A stretch of 62,907 bases of DNA from Lachnospiraceae bacterium (GCA_900766815.1 CAAFWV010000039.1:1-62907), one strand, 5' to 3'. Positions 23,924 to 33,221 are shown, counted from the stretch's first letter. Notes: a model not told the origin generated them from the letters alone. Made by a program: numbers and translations.

Positions 23924-24880
23924 GTGAAGTGGACAAGAATAAGAATTAAGACAATAACGGACGCGGAAGACATTATTATAAGTGAGCTCTATGATTACGG
24001 ACTGGAGGGAGCCCAGATTGAGGATAAGATCCCGTTATCGCCCCTTGAGAAGGAGCAGATGTTTGTAGACATACTGCCCGAGAGCGAGCCTGATGACGGA
24101 GTGGCCTACCTTAGTTTCTTTATAGAAGAGGGCACAGCCGATATCGAGGAGACCCTCACTAATGTAAGAACTGCCCTGGAGGATATCAGAACCTATATGG
24201 ATATAGGTGAGGGCAGCATAACCGTAGATGAGACAGAGGATCTTGACTGGATCAATAACTGGAAGAAGTATTTCCACCAGTTCTATATTGATGACCTTCT
24301 TGTAATTCCTTCCTGGGAAGAGGTTGAGGTGAAGGATAAGGATAAGATGATACTTCATATCGACCCGGGCACTGCCTTCGGAACAGGTATGCATGAGACA
24401 ACCCAGTTGTGCATCCGTCAGATGAAGAAGTATCTGACAAGTGATACTGAGCTTCTGGATATAGGAACAGGAAGCGGTATTCTTGCCATCCTTGCCCTTA
24501 TGTACGGAGCAAAGCACTGCGTAGGTACCGACCTGGATCCATGTGCAGTTATGGCTGTTAAGGAGAATATGGAGGCAAACAATATTCCACTTGATTCCTT
24601 CAGAATGATGATCGGTAATATTATTGATGATAAAGAAGTTATGGACAGCGTAGGCTATGAGTGTTATGACATAGTTATGGCCAATATCTTAGCGCCTGTT
24701 CTTATTGAGCTTGCGCCAATAGTCGTTAATCACATGAAAAAGGGCGGAGTATTCATTACCTCGGGTATAATCGAGGGTAAGGAGGATTCTGTCTGCAAGG
24801 CAATGGAGGCAGCAGGCCTTAAGGTTGTTGAGGTTACCGCTCAGGGTGAGTGGCGTAATGTTACAGCAAGAAAGGATTGA
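23924..24880 (+). CDS. prmA: Ribosomal protein L11 methyltransferase
   Basis: A 318-aa SAM-dependent methyltransferase that methylates L11. The N-terminal substrate-recognition domain (about 1-110) is followed by the Rossmann domain with DPGTAFGTGMHETTQ and LDIGTGSGILAI, then the catalytic NILAPVL motif. The start is GTG 23924 after GGAGG. The stop overlaps or abuts rsmE, a common pairing in Firmicutes. Confidence 0.95.
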   Translation: MKWTRIRIKTITDAEDIIISELYDYGLEGAQIEDKIPLSPLEKEQMFVDILPESEPDDGVAYLSFFIEEGTADIEETLTNVRTALEDIRTYMDIGEGSITVDETEDLDWINNWKKYFHQFYIDDLLVIPSWEEVEVKDKDKMILHIDPGTAFGTGMHETTQLCIRQMKKYLTSDTELLDIGTGSGILAILALMYGAKHCVGTDLDPCAVMAVKENMEANNIPLDSFRMMIGNIIDDKEVMDSVGYECYDIVMANILAPVLIELAPIVVNHMKKGGVFITSGIIEGKEDSVCKAMEAAGLKVVEVTAQGEWRNVTARKD

Positions 24881-24885
24881 TAGGG

Positions 24886-25626
24886 ATGTATCAGTTCTTC
24901 ACCGAGCCTTCCAATATTAATGACAAGAGCGTCATAATAGAAGGCAGTGATGTAAATCATATTAAGAATGTACTTAGAATTAAGCCCGGAGAAGAGATAT
25001 CCGTAAGCAACGGTATAGACGGGCGAGAATACCGCTGCGAGGTGGTAAGCTTAAGTGATGAGAGAGTCGAGTGCAAGCTTCGATTCATTAAGGAAGACAA
25101 TGTTGAGCTTCCCAATAAGGTATACCTTTTTCAGGGTTATCCCAAGGGCGATAAGATGGAACTCATAGTTCAGAAATGTGTTGAACTGGGAGTATACGAA
25201 ATCGTCCCTGTTTTTATGAAAAGAACCATTGTTAAGCTTGATGAGAAGAAGGCCGAGAACAGGGTTAAGCGACTGAACGGAATTGCTGAGGCAGCGGCTA
25301 AGCAGAGCAAGCGTGCCATCATCCCCAGGGTCAATCGGATCATGAGCTTTAAGGAAGCCATAGATTATGCCAAGGACTTAGACGTCCTTCTGGTGCCGTA
25401 CGAGCTTGCTGAGGATATGGAGCATACAAGACAGATACTTACAGGCATTGAGAAGGGCAAGTCGTTAGCGGTTTTTATAGGACCGGAGGGCGGAATTGAT
25501 GAAAGTGAAATTGAAGCACTGAAATCGATTGGTGCCAATATTATCACCCTTGGCAGGCGAATACTCAGAACCGAGACAGCGGGACTAACAGTCCTAAGCT
25601 GGCTTACATATATATTAGAGGAATAG
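24886..25626 (+). CDS. rsmE: 16S rRNA (uracil-1498-N3)-methyltransferase
   Basis: A 246-aa SPOUT methyltransferase that modifies U1498 of 16S rRNA. It has an N-terminal PUA-like domain (HIKNVLRIKPGEEISV) and the C-terminal knotted SAM-binding region: FIGPEGGIDESEIE and LGRRILRTETA. ATG 24886 is chosen over an upstream TTG because the protein then begins MYQFFTEP, normal for RsmE. Confidence 0.95.
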   Translation: MYQFFTEPSNINDKSVIIEGSDVNHIKNVLRIKPGEEISVSNGIDGREYRCEVVSLSDERVECKLRFIKEDNVELPNKVYLFQGYPKGDKMELIVQKCVELGVYEIVPVFMKRTIVKLDEKKAENRVKRLNGIAEAAAKQSKRAIIPRVNRIMSFKEAIDYAKDLDVLLVPYELAEDMEHTRQILTGIEKGKSLAVFIGPEGGIDESEIEALKSIGANIITLGRRILRTETAGLTVLSWLTYILEE

Positions 25627-25628
25627 AG

Positions 25629-26783
25629 ATGGAATGTTATTTGGATAACTCCGCTACGACCAGAGCCTATCCGGAGGTTGCAGCGTTAGTTAGCGACATA
25701 ATGCTTAACACCTACGGCAATCCGAGCAGCATGCACATGAAGGGTGTTGAGGCGGAGAGAATAGTTAATAAAGCAAGAGAAGACATTGCAGGAGTGCTAA
25801 AGTGTAAGCCCAAGGAGATTCTCTTTACCTCGGGAGGAACAGAGTCGGACAACATGGCTCTCATCGGTACCGCAGAAGCCAACAAGCGCAGCGGTAAGCA
25901 TATAATCACTACAAGTGTTGAGCATCATGCCATCATTGAGACCACGGAAGCCTTAAGCAAACAGGGCTTTGAGATAACCTATCTGCCGGTAGATTCCAAA
26001 GGTGTTGTCAGTCTTGATGCCCTTAAGGACGCATTAAGAGAAGACACCATACTGGTATCCATAATGCACACCAACAATGAGGTCGGAGCCGTCCAGCCTC
26101 TGGAAGAAGCAGGAAGGATAATCAAGAGCTTCAATCCAAAGATTGTATTCCATACAGATGCGGTTCAGGGCTATGGTAAGTTCAGAATCATACCCAAGAA
26201 CCTGAATATTGACCTCCTGTCCGTCAGCGCTCACAAGATTCATGGACCTAAGGGCGCAGGCTTCCTCTATATTAAAGAGGGAACCAAAATTAGGCCCATA
26301 ATATACGGAGGCGGACAGCAGAAGGGCATGCGCTCGGGAACAGAGAATGTCCCGGGAATTGCCGGAATGGCACTGGCATCCAACATGTGCTACGCCAACC
26401 TAAACGAAGATATGGAGCGCTTGTATTCACTGCGTGACTACTTCATATCCGAAGCAACTAAGTTAACCGGAGTCACCCTTAACGGCTCAGAGGGCAGAGA
26501 CTGTGCACCGCACATCATCTCTCTGTCAATCGAAGGAATCAGGGCAGAAGTCCTCCTCCACGCCTTAGAGGACAAGGGCATCTATGTATCCTCAGGCTCG
26601 GCCTGCGCAAGCAACCGCCCGTCCCTGTCAGGAACATTAACCGCCATGGGCGTCAACCGTAACCTCTTAGACTCAACCCTGAGGTTCAGCCTGTCGGTCC
26701 ACACCACCCGTGAGGAGCTCGACTACACCCTGGAAAATTTGGGAATAATTATTCCAACACTAAGAAGATATATCCGTCGCTAG
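25629..26783 (+). CDS. Cysteine desulfurase (IscS/NifS family)
   Basis: A 384-aa PLP enzyme that takes sulfur from cysteine and passes it on as persulfide. The PLP lysine is K203 (SAHKIHGPKG) and the catalytic cysteine is C326 (SSGSACAS), on a loop of normal length. It sits directly upstream of thiI with only a repeat element between them, the usual pairing for 4-thiouridine synthesis in Firmicutes, so tRNA thiolation is its likely main task (inference). It is 2 bp downstream of rsmE. Confidence 0.93.
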   Translation: MECYLDNSATTRAYPEVAALVSDIMLNTYGNPSSMHMKGVEAERIVNKAREDIAGVLKCKPKEILFTSGGTESDNMALIGTAEANKRSGKHIITTSVEHHAIIETTEALSKQGFEITYLPVDSKGVVSLDALKDALREDTILVSIMHTNNEVGAVQPLEEAGRIIKSFNPKIVFHTDAVQGYGKFRIIPKNLNIDLLSVSAHKIHGPKGAGFLYIKEGTKIRPIIYGGGQQKGMRSGTENVPGIAGMALASNMCYANLNEDMERLYSLRDYFISEATKLTGVTLNGSEGRDCAPHIISLSIEGIRAEVLLHALEDKGIYVSSGSACASNRPSLSGTLTAMGVNRNLLDSTLRFSLSVHTTREELDYTLENLGIIIPTLRRYIRR

Positions 26784-26800
26784 TATGAGTGCGGCATATA

Positions 26801-26911
26801 ATAATTGTAAGCCGGGTACTAAAGCAACGTCGGTACTTAGCGAGCGTATTGTGCTCGCTTATGTACCGTTACGTTGATGCAGTAGCGAGAGCGTGCCCGG
26901 CGGCAATTATT
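26801..26911. repeat. Intergenic structured repeat element, copy 1
   Basis: A 111-bp element bounded by ATAATTG and CAATTAT, with nested complementary arms (GCCGGG/CCCGGC, CGGTAC/GTACCG, and GCGAGC/GCTCGC at the tip). A closely similar sequence occurs at 62657-62767. It ends 30 bp before the thiI start. Confidence 0.8.
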
Positions 26912-26940
26912 TTATGACGCACATAGGAGAAATTCGAAAA

Positions 26941-28137
26941 ATGAACAAGAATATGTTTACATCGTTTTTGATTAAGTATGGAGAGATTGGAGTGAAGGGC
27001 AAGAACAGGTACCTGTTCGAGAACGCCCTGATGGCTCAGATAAGGTATGCACTGAAGAGAATCGAAGGAGAGTTCAGGGTGCACAAGGCTGAGGGAAGAG
27101 TCTATGTGGACGCGCTGTCGGAGTTCGATTTCGATGAAGCGGTTGGAGCACTCAAGTGCGTGTTCGGTATAACCGGCATCTGTCCCATGATGTTCAGGGA
27201 GGATGAGGGCTTTGATAAGCTGAAGGAAGAGATAGTGGACTATGTGAGGAAGGTGCATCCTGACAGGGAGGGCAAGACCTTCAAGGTGAATGCCAAGAGA
27301 GCCAGGAAGTCATATCCGCTTGAGAGTATGGAGATCAATGCACTGATTGGTGAGCTGCTGCTTGAGGAATATCCTGAGCTTAAGGTGGATGTGCATAATC
27401 CTGACATCATGCTCTATATTGAGATCAGAGAGAAGATATATATCTACTCGCAGATTATTCCGGGACCGGGAGGAATGCCTGTCGGAACCAATGGCAAGGC
27501 CATGCTGCTGTTGTCGGGTGGAATAGATTCACCTGTTGCGGGATATATGATTGCCAAGAGAGGCGTTAAGATTGATGCGGTATACTTCCATGCACCGCCG
27601 TATACCTCGGAGAGAGCCAAGGAGAAGGTTATTGAGCTTGCAAGAGAGGTATCGGGATACTGCGGACCGATATATCTGCACGTGGTTAATTTTACTGATA
27701 TCCAGCTGGCAATATACGAGAAGTGTCCCCATGATGAGCTTACAATCATTATGAGAAGATACATGATGAAGATCGCGGAGCATATAGCTAAGGAGACAGA
27801 GTGTCTGGGTCTTGTAACGGGTGAGAGCATCGGTCAGGTAGCCAGCCAGACCATGGCCTCGTTGCTTGTGACCAATGAGGTGTGTACCCTGCCTGTATTC
27901 CGTCCCTGCATAGGTATGGACAAGCAGGAGATTATCACAATCTCAGAGAACATAGGTACCTATGAGACCTCGATTCTGCCTTATGAGGACTGCTGCACGA
28001 TATTCGTTGCCAAGCATCCGGTTACCAAGCCGAGTCTTGATATAATCAAGAGACATGAGCACAACTTAGATGAGGTTATTGACGGACTCATGGAGGAAGC
28101 ACTTAAGACTAAGGAGCTTATTATCGTCCACAAATAA
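26941..28137 (+). CDS. thiI: tRNA 4-thiouridine synthase ThiI
   Basis: A 398-aa enzyme that adenylates U8 of tRNA and accepts sulfur from the cysteine desulfurase encoded upstream. The N-terminal ferredoxin-like and THUMP domains (about 1-165) precede the PP-loop ATPase domain with LLSGGIDSPVAGYM near residue 189. The C-terminal rhodanese domain of some ThiI proteins is absent, as usual in Firmicutes. ATG 26941 is chosen because MFTSFLIKYGEIGVKG starts right after it; longer in-frame starts lie inside the repeat element. Confidence 0.94.
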   Translation: MNKNMFTSFLIKYGEIGVKGKNRYLFENALMAQIRYALKRIEGEFRVHKAEGRVYVDALSEFDFDEAVGALKCVFGITGICPMMFREDEGFDKLKEEIVDYVRKVHPDREGKTFKVNAKRARKSYPLESMEINALIGELLLEEYPELKVDVHNPDIMLYIEIREKIYIYSQIIPGPGGMPVGTNGKAMLLLSGGIDSPVAGYMIAKRGVKIDAVYFHAPPYTSERAKEKVIELAREVSGYCGPIYLHVVNFTDIQLAIYEKCPHDELTIIMRRYMMKIAEHIAKETECLGLVTGESIGQVASQTMASLLVTNEVCTLPVFRPCIGMDKQEIITISENIGTYETSILPYEDCCTIFVAKHPVTKPSLDIIKRHEHNLDEVIDGLMEEALKTKELIIVHK

Positions 28138-28200
28138 GACCTGTTACTCTGGAGTTTATGCAGAGTCAGTAAGGGCGGTTGAGCTAAAAATGCAATAAAA

Positions 28201-28225
28201 AATGCGCGGGCAAGGCTCGCGCATT
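28201..28225 (-). terminator. Terminator of the HPr-like gene
   Basis: An 11-bp stem of AATGCGCGGGC with GCTCGCGCATT. The T-run follows on the minus strand only, so it ends the HPr-like transcript. Confidence 0.85.
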
Positions 28226-28252
28226 AATCAACTATTATTGTTGTTGCTGTAA

Positions 28253-28483
28253 TTAAACCATGTAGGGCTTAAGAATCTCAAGTACAGCATCGAGGTTGTC
28301 CTCAGCGTGGATGTTCAAGTCGATAGGCTTAGAAAGATCCAAACTGAAAATACCCATAATAGATTTAGCATCGATAACGTATCTGCCTGATACGAGATCA
28401 AAGTCATAATCAAACTTTGTGATGTCGTTAACAAAAGACTTTACCTTATCGATTGAGTTAAGAGAAATCTTTACTGTCTTCAT
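28253..28483 (-). CDS. HPr-like protein without the phospho-accepting histidine
   Basis: A 76-aa protein with the HPr fold pattern. The regulatory serine region is kept (AKSIMGIFSLDL, serine near residue 41), but the active-site region normally reading GIHARPA is replaced by NSIDKVKS, so no histidine is available for PTS phosphorelay. Like Crh of Bacillus, which also lacks the histidine, it may act only in Ser-phosphorylation-dependent regulation (inference). It is monocistronic, with AAGGAGG before the ATG and its own terminator. Confidence 0.82.
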   Translation of the reverse strand: MKTVKISLNSIDKVKSFVNDITKFDYDFDLVSGRYVIDAKSIMGIFSLDLSKPIDLNIHAEDNLDAVLEILKPYMV

Positions 28484-28579
28484 ATTAATACCTCCTTAAA
28501 TTCATACCTTCGTTATAATAGTAAAGTCGTTAAGAATAAAAGTCAATAAATAAAAATGACAAAAAAATCGGAGAAAACT

Positions 28580-29992
28580 ATGAGAACTGTAGCATTCCAT
28601 AACCTTGGATGCAAGGTAAATTCATATGAGATAGAAGTTATGCAACAAAACTTCCAAAATAATGGCTATGAAATTGTGCCATTTGATACAAAAGCGGACA
28701 TTTATGTTGTAAATACCTGCACAGTTACCAATATTGCCGACAGAAAATCCCGTCAGATATTGCACAGGGCAAGGAAGCTTAACCCCGATGCCATTGTTGT
28801 TGCCACGGGCTGTTATGTCCAGACAAGCCCTGACAAGGCCATAGCTGATGAAGCAATCGACATATGTATAGGTAATAACAGGAAAAGCGCGATAATTGAG
28901 ATAGTGGAGGAGCATATACGTAAGCTTGATGAGCAGAAGCGTGCCGGTGATTGCGGCAGTGCCAATACAGAAATTAAGACAGAGGATATTATAGATATAG
29001 GAAGTACTGATATAAGTGTTGGCTATGAGGATATGGTTCTGACCGATACCGCGGAGAGAGTCAGAGCCTATATTAAAATACAGGATGGCTGCAACCAGTT
29101 CTGTTCATATTGTGCAATCCCTCTTGCCAGGGGCAGGGTCAGAAGCAGAAAATCTGAGAGCATCATTGGTGAGATTAAGGGGCTGAGTGAAAAAGGGTTT
29201 AAGGAATTTGTGCTTACCGGAATTCATATAAGCTCCTATGGCATGGACTTCATAGATAAGAACAGTGAAGACTATCTGGGCAATAAGGATATTAGGGATC
29301 TTGCCATGAAGAAGGAGTACCTTCTTAATCTTATAAAAGAAGTTGCGGATATCGAAGGTGTTAAGAGAATAAGGCTTGGTTCGCTCGAGCCAAGAATCAT
29401 CACGGACAGGTTCGCAAATGAGCTGGCAGATATTGATAAGATATGCCCGCACTTTCATCTCAGTATGCAGAGCGGCTGTGATGAGACCCTAAAGAGAATG
29501 AACCGACATTACTCAAGCGAAGAATACATGACTAAGGTAGACATCCTAAGAAAGTACTTTGATAATCCTGCGATTACTACTGATGTAATTGTGGGCTTCC
29601 CGGGTGAGACGGAGGAGGAGTTTGATAAGACAGTTGAATTCATAAAGAGAGTTCAGTTCTATGAGACTCATATCTTTAAGTATTCGCCAAGGAAGGGAAC
29701 CGTTGCCGCAGGACTTCCGGGTCAGTTGACCGATAAGGTAAAGAGTGAGAGAAGCGATGTGCTTGAAGCAATTGATAAGCAGGCACAGAGTAAGTACAGG
29801 GCGCTTTTTGAAGGGAAGGATAGCAGCGTACTTATAGAGGAAGAAAAGCAAATCGGAAGTGAGACCTATTCGGTTGGGCATACACCGAACTATATCATGG
29901 CAGCCGTCAGCCCCGGGAAAGGCATGCCCGGTGAGATTGTTAAGGGCAGGCTTAGCAGTATTAACGGCAGTGAGATAATGCTGTTATCTTGA
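28580..29992 (+). CDS. mtaB: tRNA t6A37 methylthiotransferase MtaB
   Basis: A 470-aa radical-SAM enzyme that adds a methylthio group to t6A at position 37 of tRNA. The N-terminal UPF0004 domain (VAFHNLGCKVNSYE, cysteines for the auxiliary cluster) precedes the radical-SAM domain with GCNQFCSYCAIP and a C-terminal TRAM domain. CGGAG seven bases before ATG 28580 selects this start over 28556. Confidence 0.93.
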   Translation: MRTVAFHNLGCKVNSYEIEVMQQNFQNNGYEIVPFDTKADIYVVNTCTVTNIADRKSRQILHRARKLNPDAIVVATGCYVQTSPDKAIADEAIDICIGNNRKSAIIEIVEEHIRKLDEQKRAGDCGSANTEIKTEDIIDIGSTDISVGYEDMVLTDTAERVRAYIKIQDGCNQFCSYCAIPLARGRVRSRKSESIIGEIKGLSEKGFKEFVLTGIHISSYGMDFIDKNSEDYLGNKDIRDLAMKKEYLLNLIKEVADIEGVKRIRLGSLEPRIITDRFANELADIDKICPHFHLSMQSGCDETLKRMNRHYSSEEYMTKVDILRKYFDNPAITTDVIVGFPGETEEEFDKTVEFIKRVQFYETHIFKYSPRKGTVAAGLPGQLTDKVKSERSDVLEAIDKQAQSKYRALFEGKDSSVLIEEEKQIGSETYSVGHTPNYIMAAVSPGKGMPGEIVKGRLSSINGSEIMLLS

Positions 29993-30072
29993 AAAGTGCA
30001 TGGCTTTGGGGTAATATAAAGTCGGTGTTTTGTATACAATTGCGATTGGTCGCTTAACATATTGGAGGATTT

Positions 30073-30339
30073 ATGCAGGAATTAGGCAATACTCAGTTCT
30101 TTAAGGTTGAGGCTGAGAAGGAGATTAGCGTTAAGAGTGTAATCAAGGCAGCATATGATGCCATGGTTGAGAAGGGATACAACCCGGTTAACCAGATAGT
30201 AGGCTATATTATGTCGGGAGACCCTACATATATTACATCTCATAAGGGAGCCAGAAGCCTGATTATGAAGGTGGAGCGCGATGAGATTGTGGAGGAGCTC
30301 TTCAAGGACTATATTGTGAACAACGACTGGGAGAACTAG
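30073..30339 (+). CDS. ireB: IreB-family regulatory phosphoprotein
   Basis: An 88-aa protein of the IreB (DUF965, YrzL) family. It is a small dimer that in enterococci is phosphorylated by the Ser/Thr kinase IreK. The conserved NPVNQIVGYIMSGDPTYITSHKGAR core is complete. GGAGG precedes the ATG. It is followed 8 bp later by ruvX, the same order as in Bacillus. Confidence 0.93.
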   Translation: MQELGNTQFFKVEAEKEISVKSVIKAAYDAMVEKGYNPVNQIVGYIMSGDPTYITSHKGARSLIMKVERDEIVEELFKDYIVNNDWEN

Positions 30340-30347
30340 GCGCAGGT

Positions 30348-30776
30348 ATGAGGATTCTGGGACTGGATTTTGGTACGAAGACCTGTGGTGTGGCGATTAG
30401 TGACCCGCTTGCGCTGACTGCCCAGGGACTTGAGATAATAAGGCGTGACAAGCCAAGCCATCTAAGGCATACTCTTCAGAGAATCGAGGAGATTATTGAA
30501 GAGTACGGGGTTGAACTTGTGGTGCTCGGACTTCCGAAGAACATGAATGATACGGAGGGAGCGAGAGTGGAGGAGACAAGGGCCTTCGCAGAGAGCATTG
30601 AGAGAAGGACAGGCCTCGACGTTGAGTTCTGGGATGAGAGGCTCACAACCGTTGCGGCGGACCGCGCCATGATGGAAGCCGGTATCAGACGGGAAAATCG
30701 CAGGAACTATGTTGATATGATAGCTGCACAGCTTATTCTGCAGGGCTATCTGGATAAGAGACAGTATGATTTGTAA
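30348..30776 (+). CDS. ruvX: Holliday junction resolvase-like RuvX/YqgF
   Basis: A 142-aa RNase H-fold nuclease of the YqgF family, involved in pre-16S rRNA 5'-end processing and possibly junction resolution. It starts RILGLDFGTKTCGVAISDPL (first catalytic Asp) and has VLGLPKNMNDTEG, WDERLTT and VDMIAAQLILQGYL, all family signatures. It lies between ireB and the DUF1292 gene. Confidence 0.95.
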   Translation: MRILGLDFGTKTCGVAISDPLALTAQGLEIIRRDKPSHLRHTLQRIEEIIEEYGVELVVLGLPKNMNDTEGARVEETRAFAESIERRTGLDVEFWDERLTTVAADRAMMEAGIRRENRRNYVDMIAAQLILQGYLDKRQYDL

Positions 30777-30779
30777 TTC

Positions 30780-31052
30780 ATGGAGCATGACATGAAGCTT
30801 GAGAAGATAACTTTTTGTCCCGATGGGGACGAGGCTGTGGAATTTTTTGTTCTGGACAGCCAGAGATTGGCAGGGGTTAACTACCTGCTTGTAACTGATA
30901 GTGAAGTGGGAGACGGAGAGGCTCTCATCCTTAAGGATGTATCGGCAGACGCGGACTTGGAGGCCGTATACGAGATAGTGGAGGATGATGAGACTCTGGA
31001 AGCGCTTGTCCCACTGTTTGAGGATTCATTGGAGGATATTGAACTTGAATAA
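30780..31052 (+). CDS. DUF1292 family protein (YrzB-like)
   Basis: A 90-aa, strongly acidic protein of the DUF1292 family (EKITFCPDGDEAVEFFVLDS, then YLLVTDSE). Function is unknown. In Firmicutes it regularly follows ruvX, as here. An ATG 12 bases downstream is an alternative start. The end overlaps the RNase J start. Confidence 0.88.
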   Translation: MEHDMKLEKITFCPDGDEAVEFFVLDSQRLAGVNYLLVTDSEVGDGEALILKDVSADADLEAVYEIVEDDETLEALVPLFEDSLEDIELE

Positions 31053-32706
31053 TAAGGAGGCTAAGCTTCGAATTATTCCGTTAGGTGGACTTGAACAGAT
31101 CGGAATGAATATCACTGCCTTCGAATATGGGGACAGCATCATCGTGGTGGACTGTGGACTTAGCTTTCCGGACGATGATATGCTTGGAATTGACTTAGTC
31201 ATTCCGGATGTTACATATCTTAATGAGAATATTGATAAAGTAGAAGCTTTTGTAATAACTCATGGTCATGAGGATCATATCGGAGCACTGCCCTATGTGC
31301 TTCGAACAGTTAATGTGCCCATCTATGCCACAAGACTGACGATGGGACTTATAGACAGGAAACTTGAGGAGCATGACATCTCAGAGTCAGTGGAGAGACA
31401 CGTTGTCAACTTTGAGGACAAAGTAAAGCTGGGCGCTTTTGAAGTAGAATTCATAAAGACAAACCACAGCATAGTGGATGCTGCGGCATTGGCAATATAT
31501 TCACCGGCGGGAACCATCATTCATACCGGTGATTTCAAGGTGGACTATACGCCGGTATACGGGGATGCAATTAATCTGCAGAGATTCGCGGAGCTTGGAC
31601 ATGAGGGTGTGCTTGCGCTCATGTGTGACTCGACCAATGCGGAGAGACCGGGCTTTACCTTCTCTGAGAGGACGGTCGGCAAGACTATTGACGGCATATT
31701 CCAGGACAATGTGGACAGAAGGATTATCATTGCGACCTTTGCATCCAACGTTGACAGGGTGCAGCAGATAATCAATTCTGCATATAAATACGGAAGGAAG
31801 GTTGTGCTTGAGGGTCGAAGCATGGGCAATATCATTGAGACAGCCCAGAATCTCGGGTGCATCAATATTCCGGATAACACTCTGATTCCGATAGACCTGC
31901 TTAAGGATTATCCGCCTGAGCAAACCGCAATTATTACGACGGGTTCGCAGGGCGAGAGTATGGCTGCGCTCAGCCGTATGGCGTCTGACAGTCATAAAAA
32001 GATTGTAATTGACAGCAATGATGTGATAGTATTCTCTTCACATCCGATTCCGGGTAATGAGAAGCCGGTAACCAAGACAATCAATGCGTTGCTTAGCAAG
32101 GGCGCGGAGGTTATATTCCAGGATGCTCATGTGTCGGGACATGCCTGCCAGGAGGAGATTAAGCTTATCTATACGCTGGTGCAGCCTCTTCATGCCATTC
32201 CGGTTCATGGTGAATATAAGCATCTGAAGGCTCAGGCCAATCTGGTGCGCGAGCTTGGTTATGACAAGGATAAGATTCACATCCTTCGAAGCGGAGATAT
32301 TCTTGAGTTTGACGGTACGGAAGCAGACATTGTAGGACGTATTGAGACTAAGGATGTTCTGGTGGACGGTCTTGGTATCGGTGATGTCGGCAATGTGGTG
32401 CTCAGGGACAGACAGATTCTCTCTGCCAACGGTATTATTGTGGTGGCAGCAGCCATTGACAAGGGCTCGAGAGAGTTCGTATGCATGCCTGAGATAGTCA
32501 CCAGAGGCTTCATCTATGTCAAGGAATCAGATGACATTATGGAAGAAATGCAGGATATCTTAGCAGATACCGTGAATGAAATAATGGAGCACGGCGTGGT
32601 TGACATAACAAAAATGAGATCCATGATGAGAGATGCGTTGAGCAGCTACATCTGGAACAAAATGGAGCGTCGTCCGATGATAATGCCCATTATTATGGAG
32701 GTATAA
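31045..32706 (+). CDS. rnj: Ribonuclease J
   Basis: A 553-aa metallo-beta-lactamase/beta-CASP ribonuclease with 5' exonuclease and endonuclease activity, central to mRNA decay and rRNA maturation in Firmicutes. It has LRIIPLGGLEQIGMN at the start, the zinc motif HGHEDHIG, THSIVD-type second ligand region (KTNHSIVDAAA), and the beta-CASP part with DAHVSGHACQEE. The start is inferred as TTG 31045, nine bases after GGAGG and overlapping the DUF1292 stop. Confidence 0.92.
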   Translation: MNNKEAKLRIIPLGGLEQIGMNITAFEYGDSIIVVDCGLSFPDDDMLGIDLVIPDVTYLNENIDKVEAFVITHGHEDHIGALPYVLRTVNVPIYATRLTMGLIDRKLEEHDISESVERHVVNFEDKVKLGAFEVEFIKTNHSIVDAAALAIYSPAGTIIHTGDFKVDYTPVYGDAINLQRFAELGHEGVLALMCDSTNAERPGFTFSERTVGKTIDGIFQDNVDRRIIIATFASNVDRVQQIINSAYKYGRKVVLEGRSMGNIIETAQNLGCINIPDNTLIPIDLLKDYPPEQTAIITTGSQGESMAALSRMASDSHKKIVIDSNDVIVFSSHPIPGNEKPVTKTINALLSKGAEVIFQDAHVSGHACQEEIKLIYTLVQPLHAIPVHGEYKHLKAQANLVRELGYDKDKIHILRSGDILEFDGTEADIVGRIETKDVLVDGLGIGDVGNVVLRDRQILSANGIIVVAAAIDKGSREFVCMPEIVTRGFIYVKESDDIMEEMQDILADTVNEIMEHGVVDITKMRSMMRDALSSYIWNKMERRPMIMPIIMEV

Positions 32707-32708
32707 AG

Positions 32709-33221
32709 ATGGATAGTAGGGAGATTGTGGAGTCAGTATTCTCCGTTGCTTTCAAGATTGTACTGGTTGTTGTTGCAGCCATGTTCATATATAAGTATGC
32801 AGTCATTGCATATGATTACGGCTACAGAATCTTCAGTGAGCAGCCCATGACTTCCGGAGAGGGAAGAAAGGTTGAGGTTCCGATAACAGAGGATATGGAT
32901 GTCAAGGAGATAGGCCAGGTGCTTGAGAACAAGGGCCTTATCAGGGATGCCAACCTCTTCAGGATGCAGGAGCGCCTGTCAGAGAACCATGGCAAGATTC
33001 AGCCGGGTCTGTATGAGCTCAGCACATCCATGACAGCTGAAGAGATGATTACGGTAATGTCTGAGGGGGCCTTGGACGAGGAAGAGAGCGCAGAAGAGGT
33101 AAGGACTACAGATTCCCCTGTTGCAAACGATGTAATGGCAGAGCCTATGAATGAGCCTGTAGATGAAGGCACAGGTGACGGCGTGGATGAGTCTGTAGAC
33201 GGCACAGAGGGTGAGCAATGA
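32709..33221 (+). CDS. Membrane-anchored MltG/YceG-like domain protein without catalytic domain
   Basis: A 170-aa protein with one membrane segment (about 13-35) and a LysM-like subdomain found at the start of MltG transglycosylases (DVKEIGQVLENKGLI, then QPGLYELSTSMTAEEMITVM, about 55-118). It ends in an acidic, disordered tail. MltG is normally about 340-400 aa; the whole lytic domain with its catalytic Glu is absent. Its position before trmR matches that of mltG (yrrL) in Bacillus, so it may be a reduced, non-enzymatic descendant (inference). Confidence 0.75.
   Translation: MDSREIVESVFSVAFKIVLVVVAAMFIYKYAVIAYDYGYRIFSEQPMTSGEGRKVEVPITEDMDVKEIGQVLENKGLIRDANLFRMQERLSENHGKIQPGLYELSTSMTAEEMITVMSEGALDEEESAEEVRTTDSPVANDVMAEPMNEPVDEGTGDGVDESVDGTEGEQ

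Noticed and set aside
26893..26940. Longer thiI start inside the repeat element
   Set aside because: The added residues have no ThiI similarity and overlap the repeat, while ATG 26941 gives the normal N-terminus.
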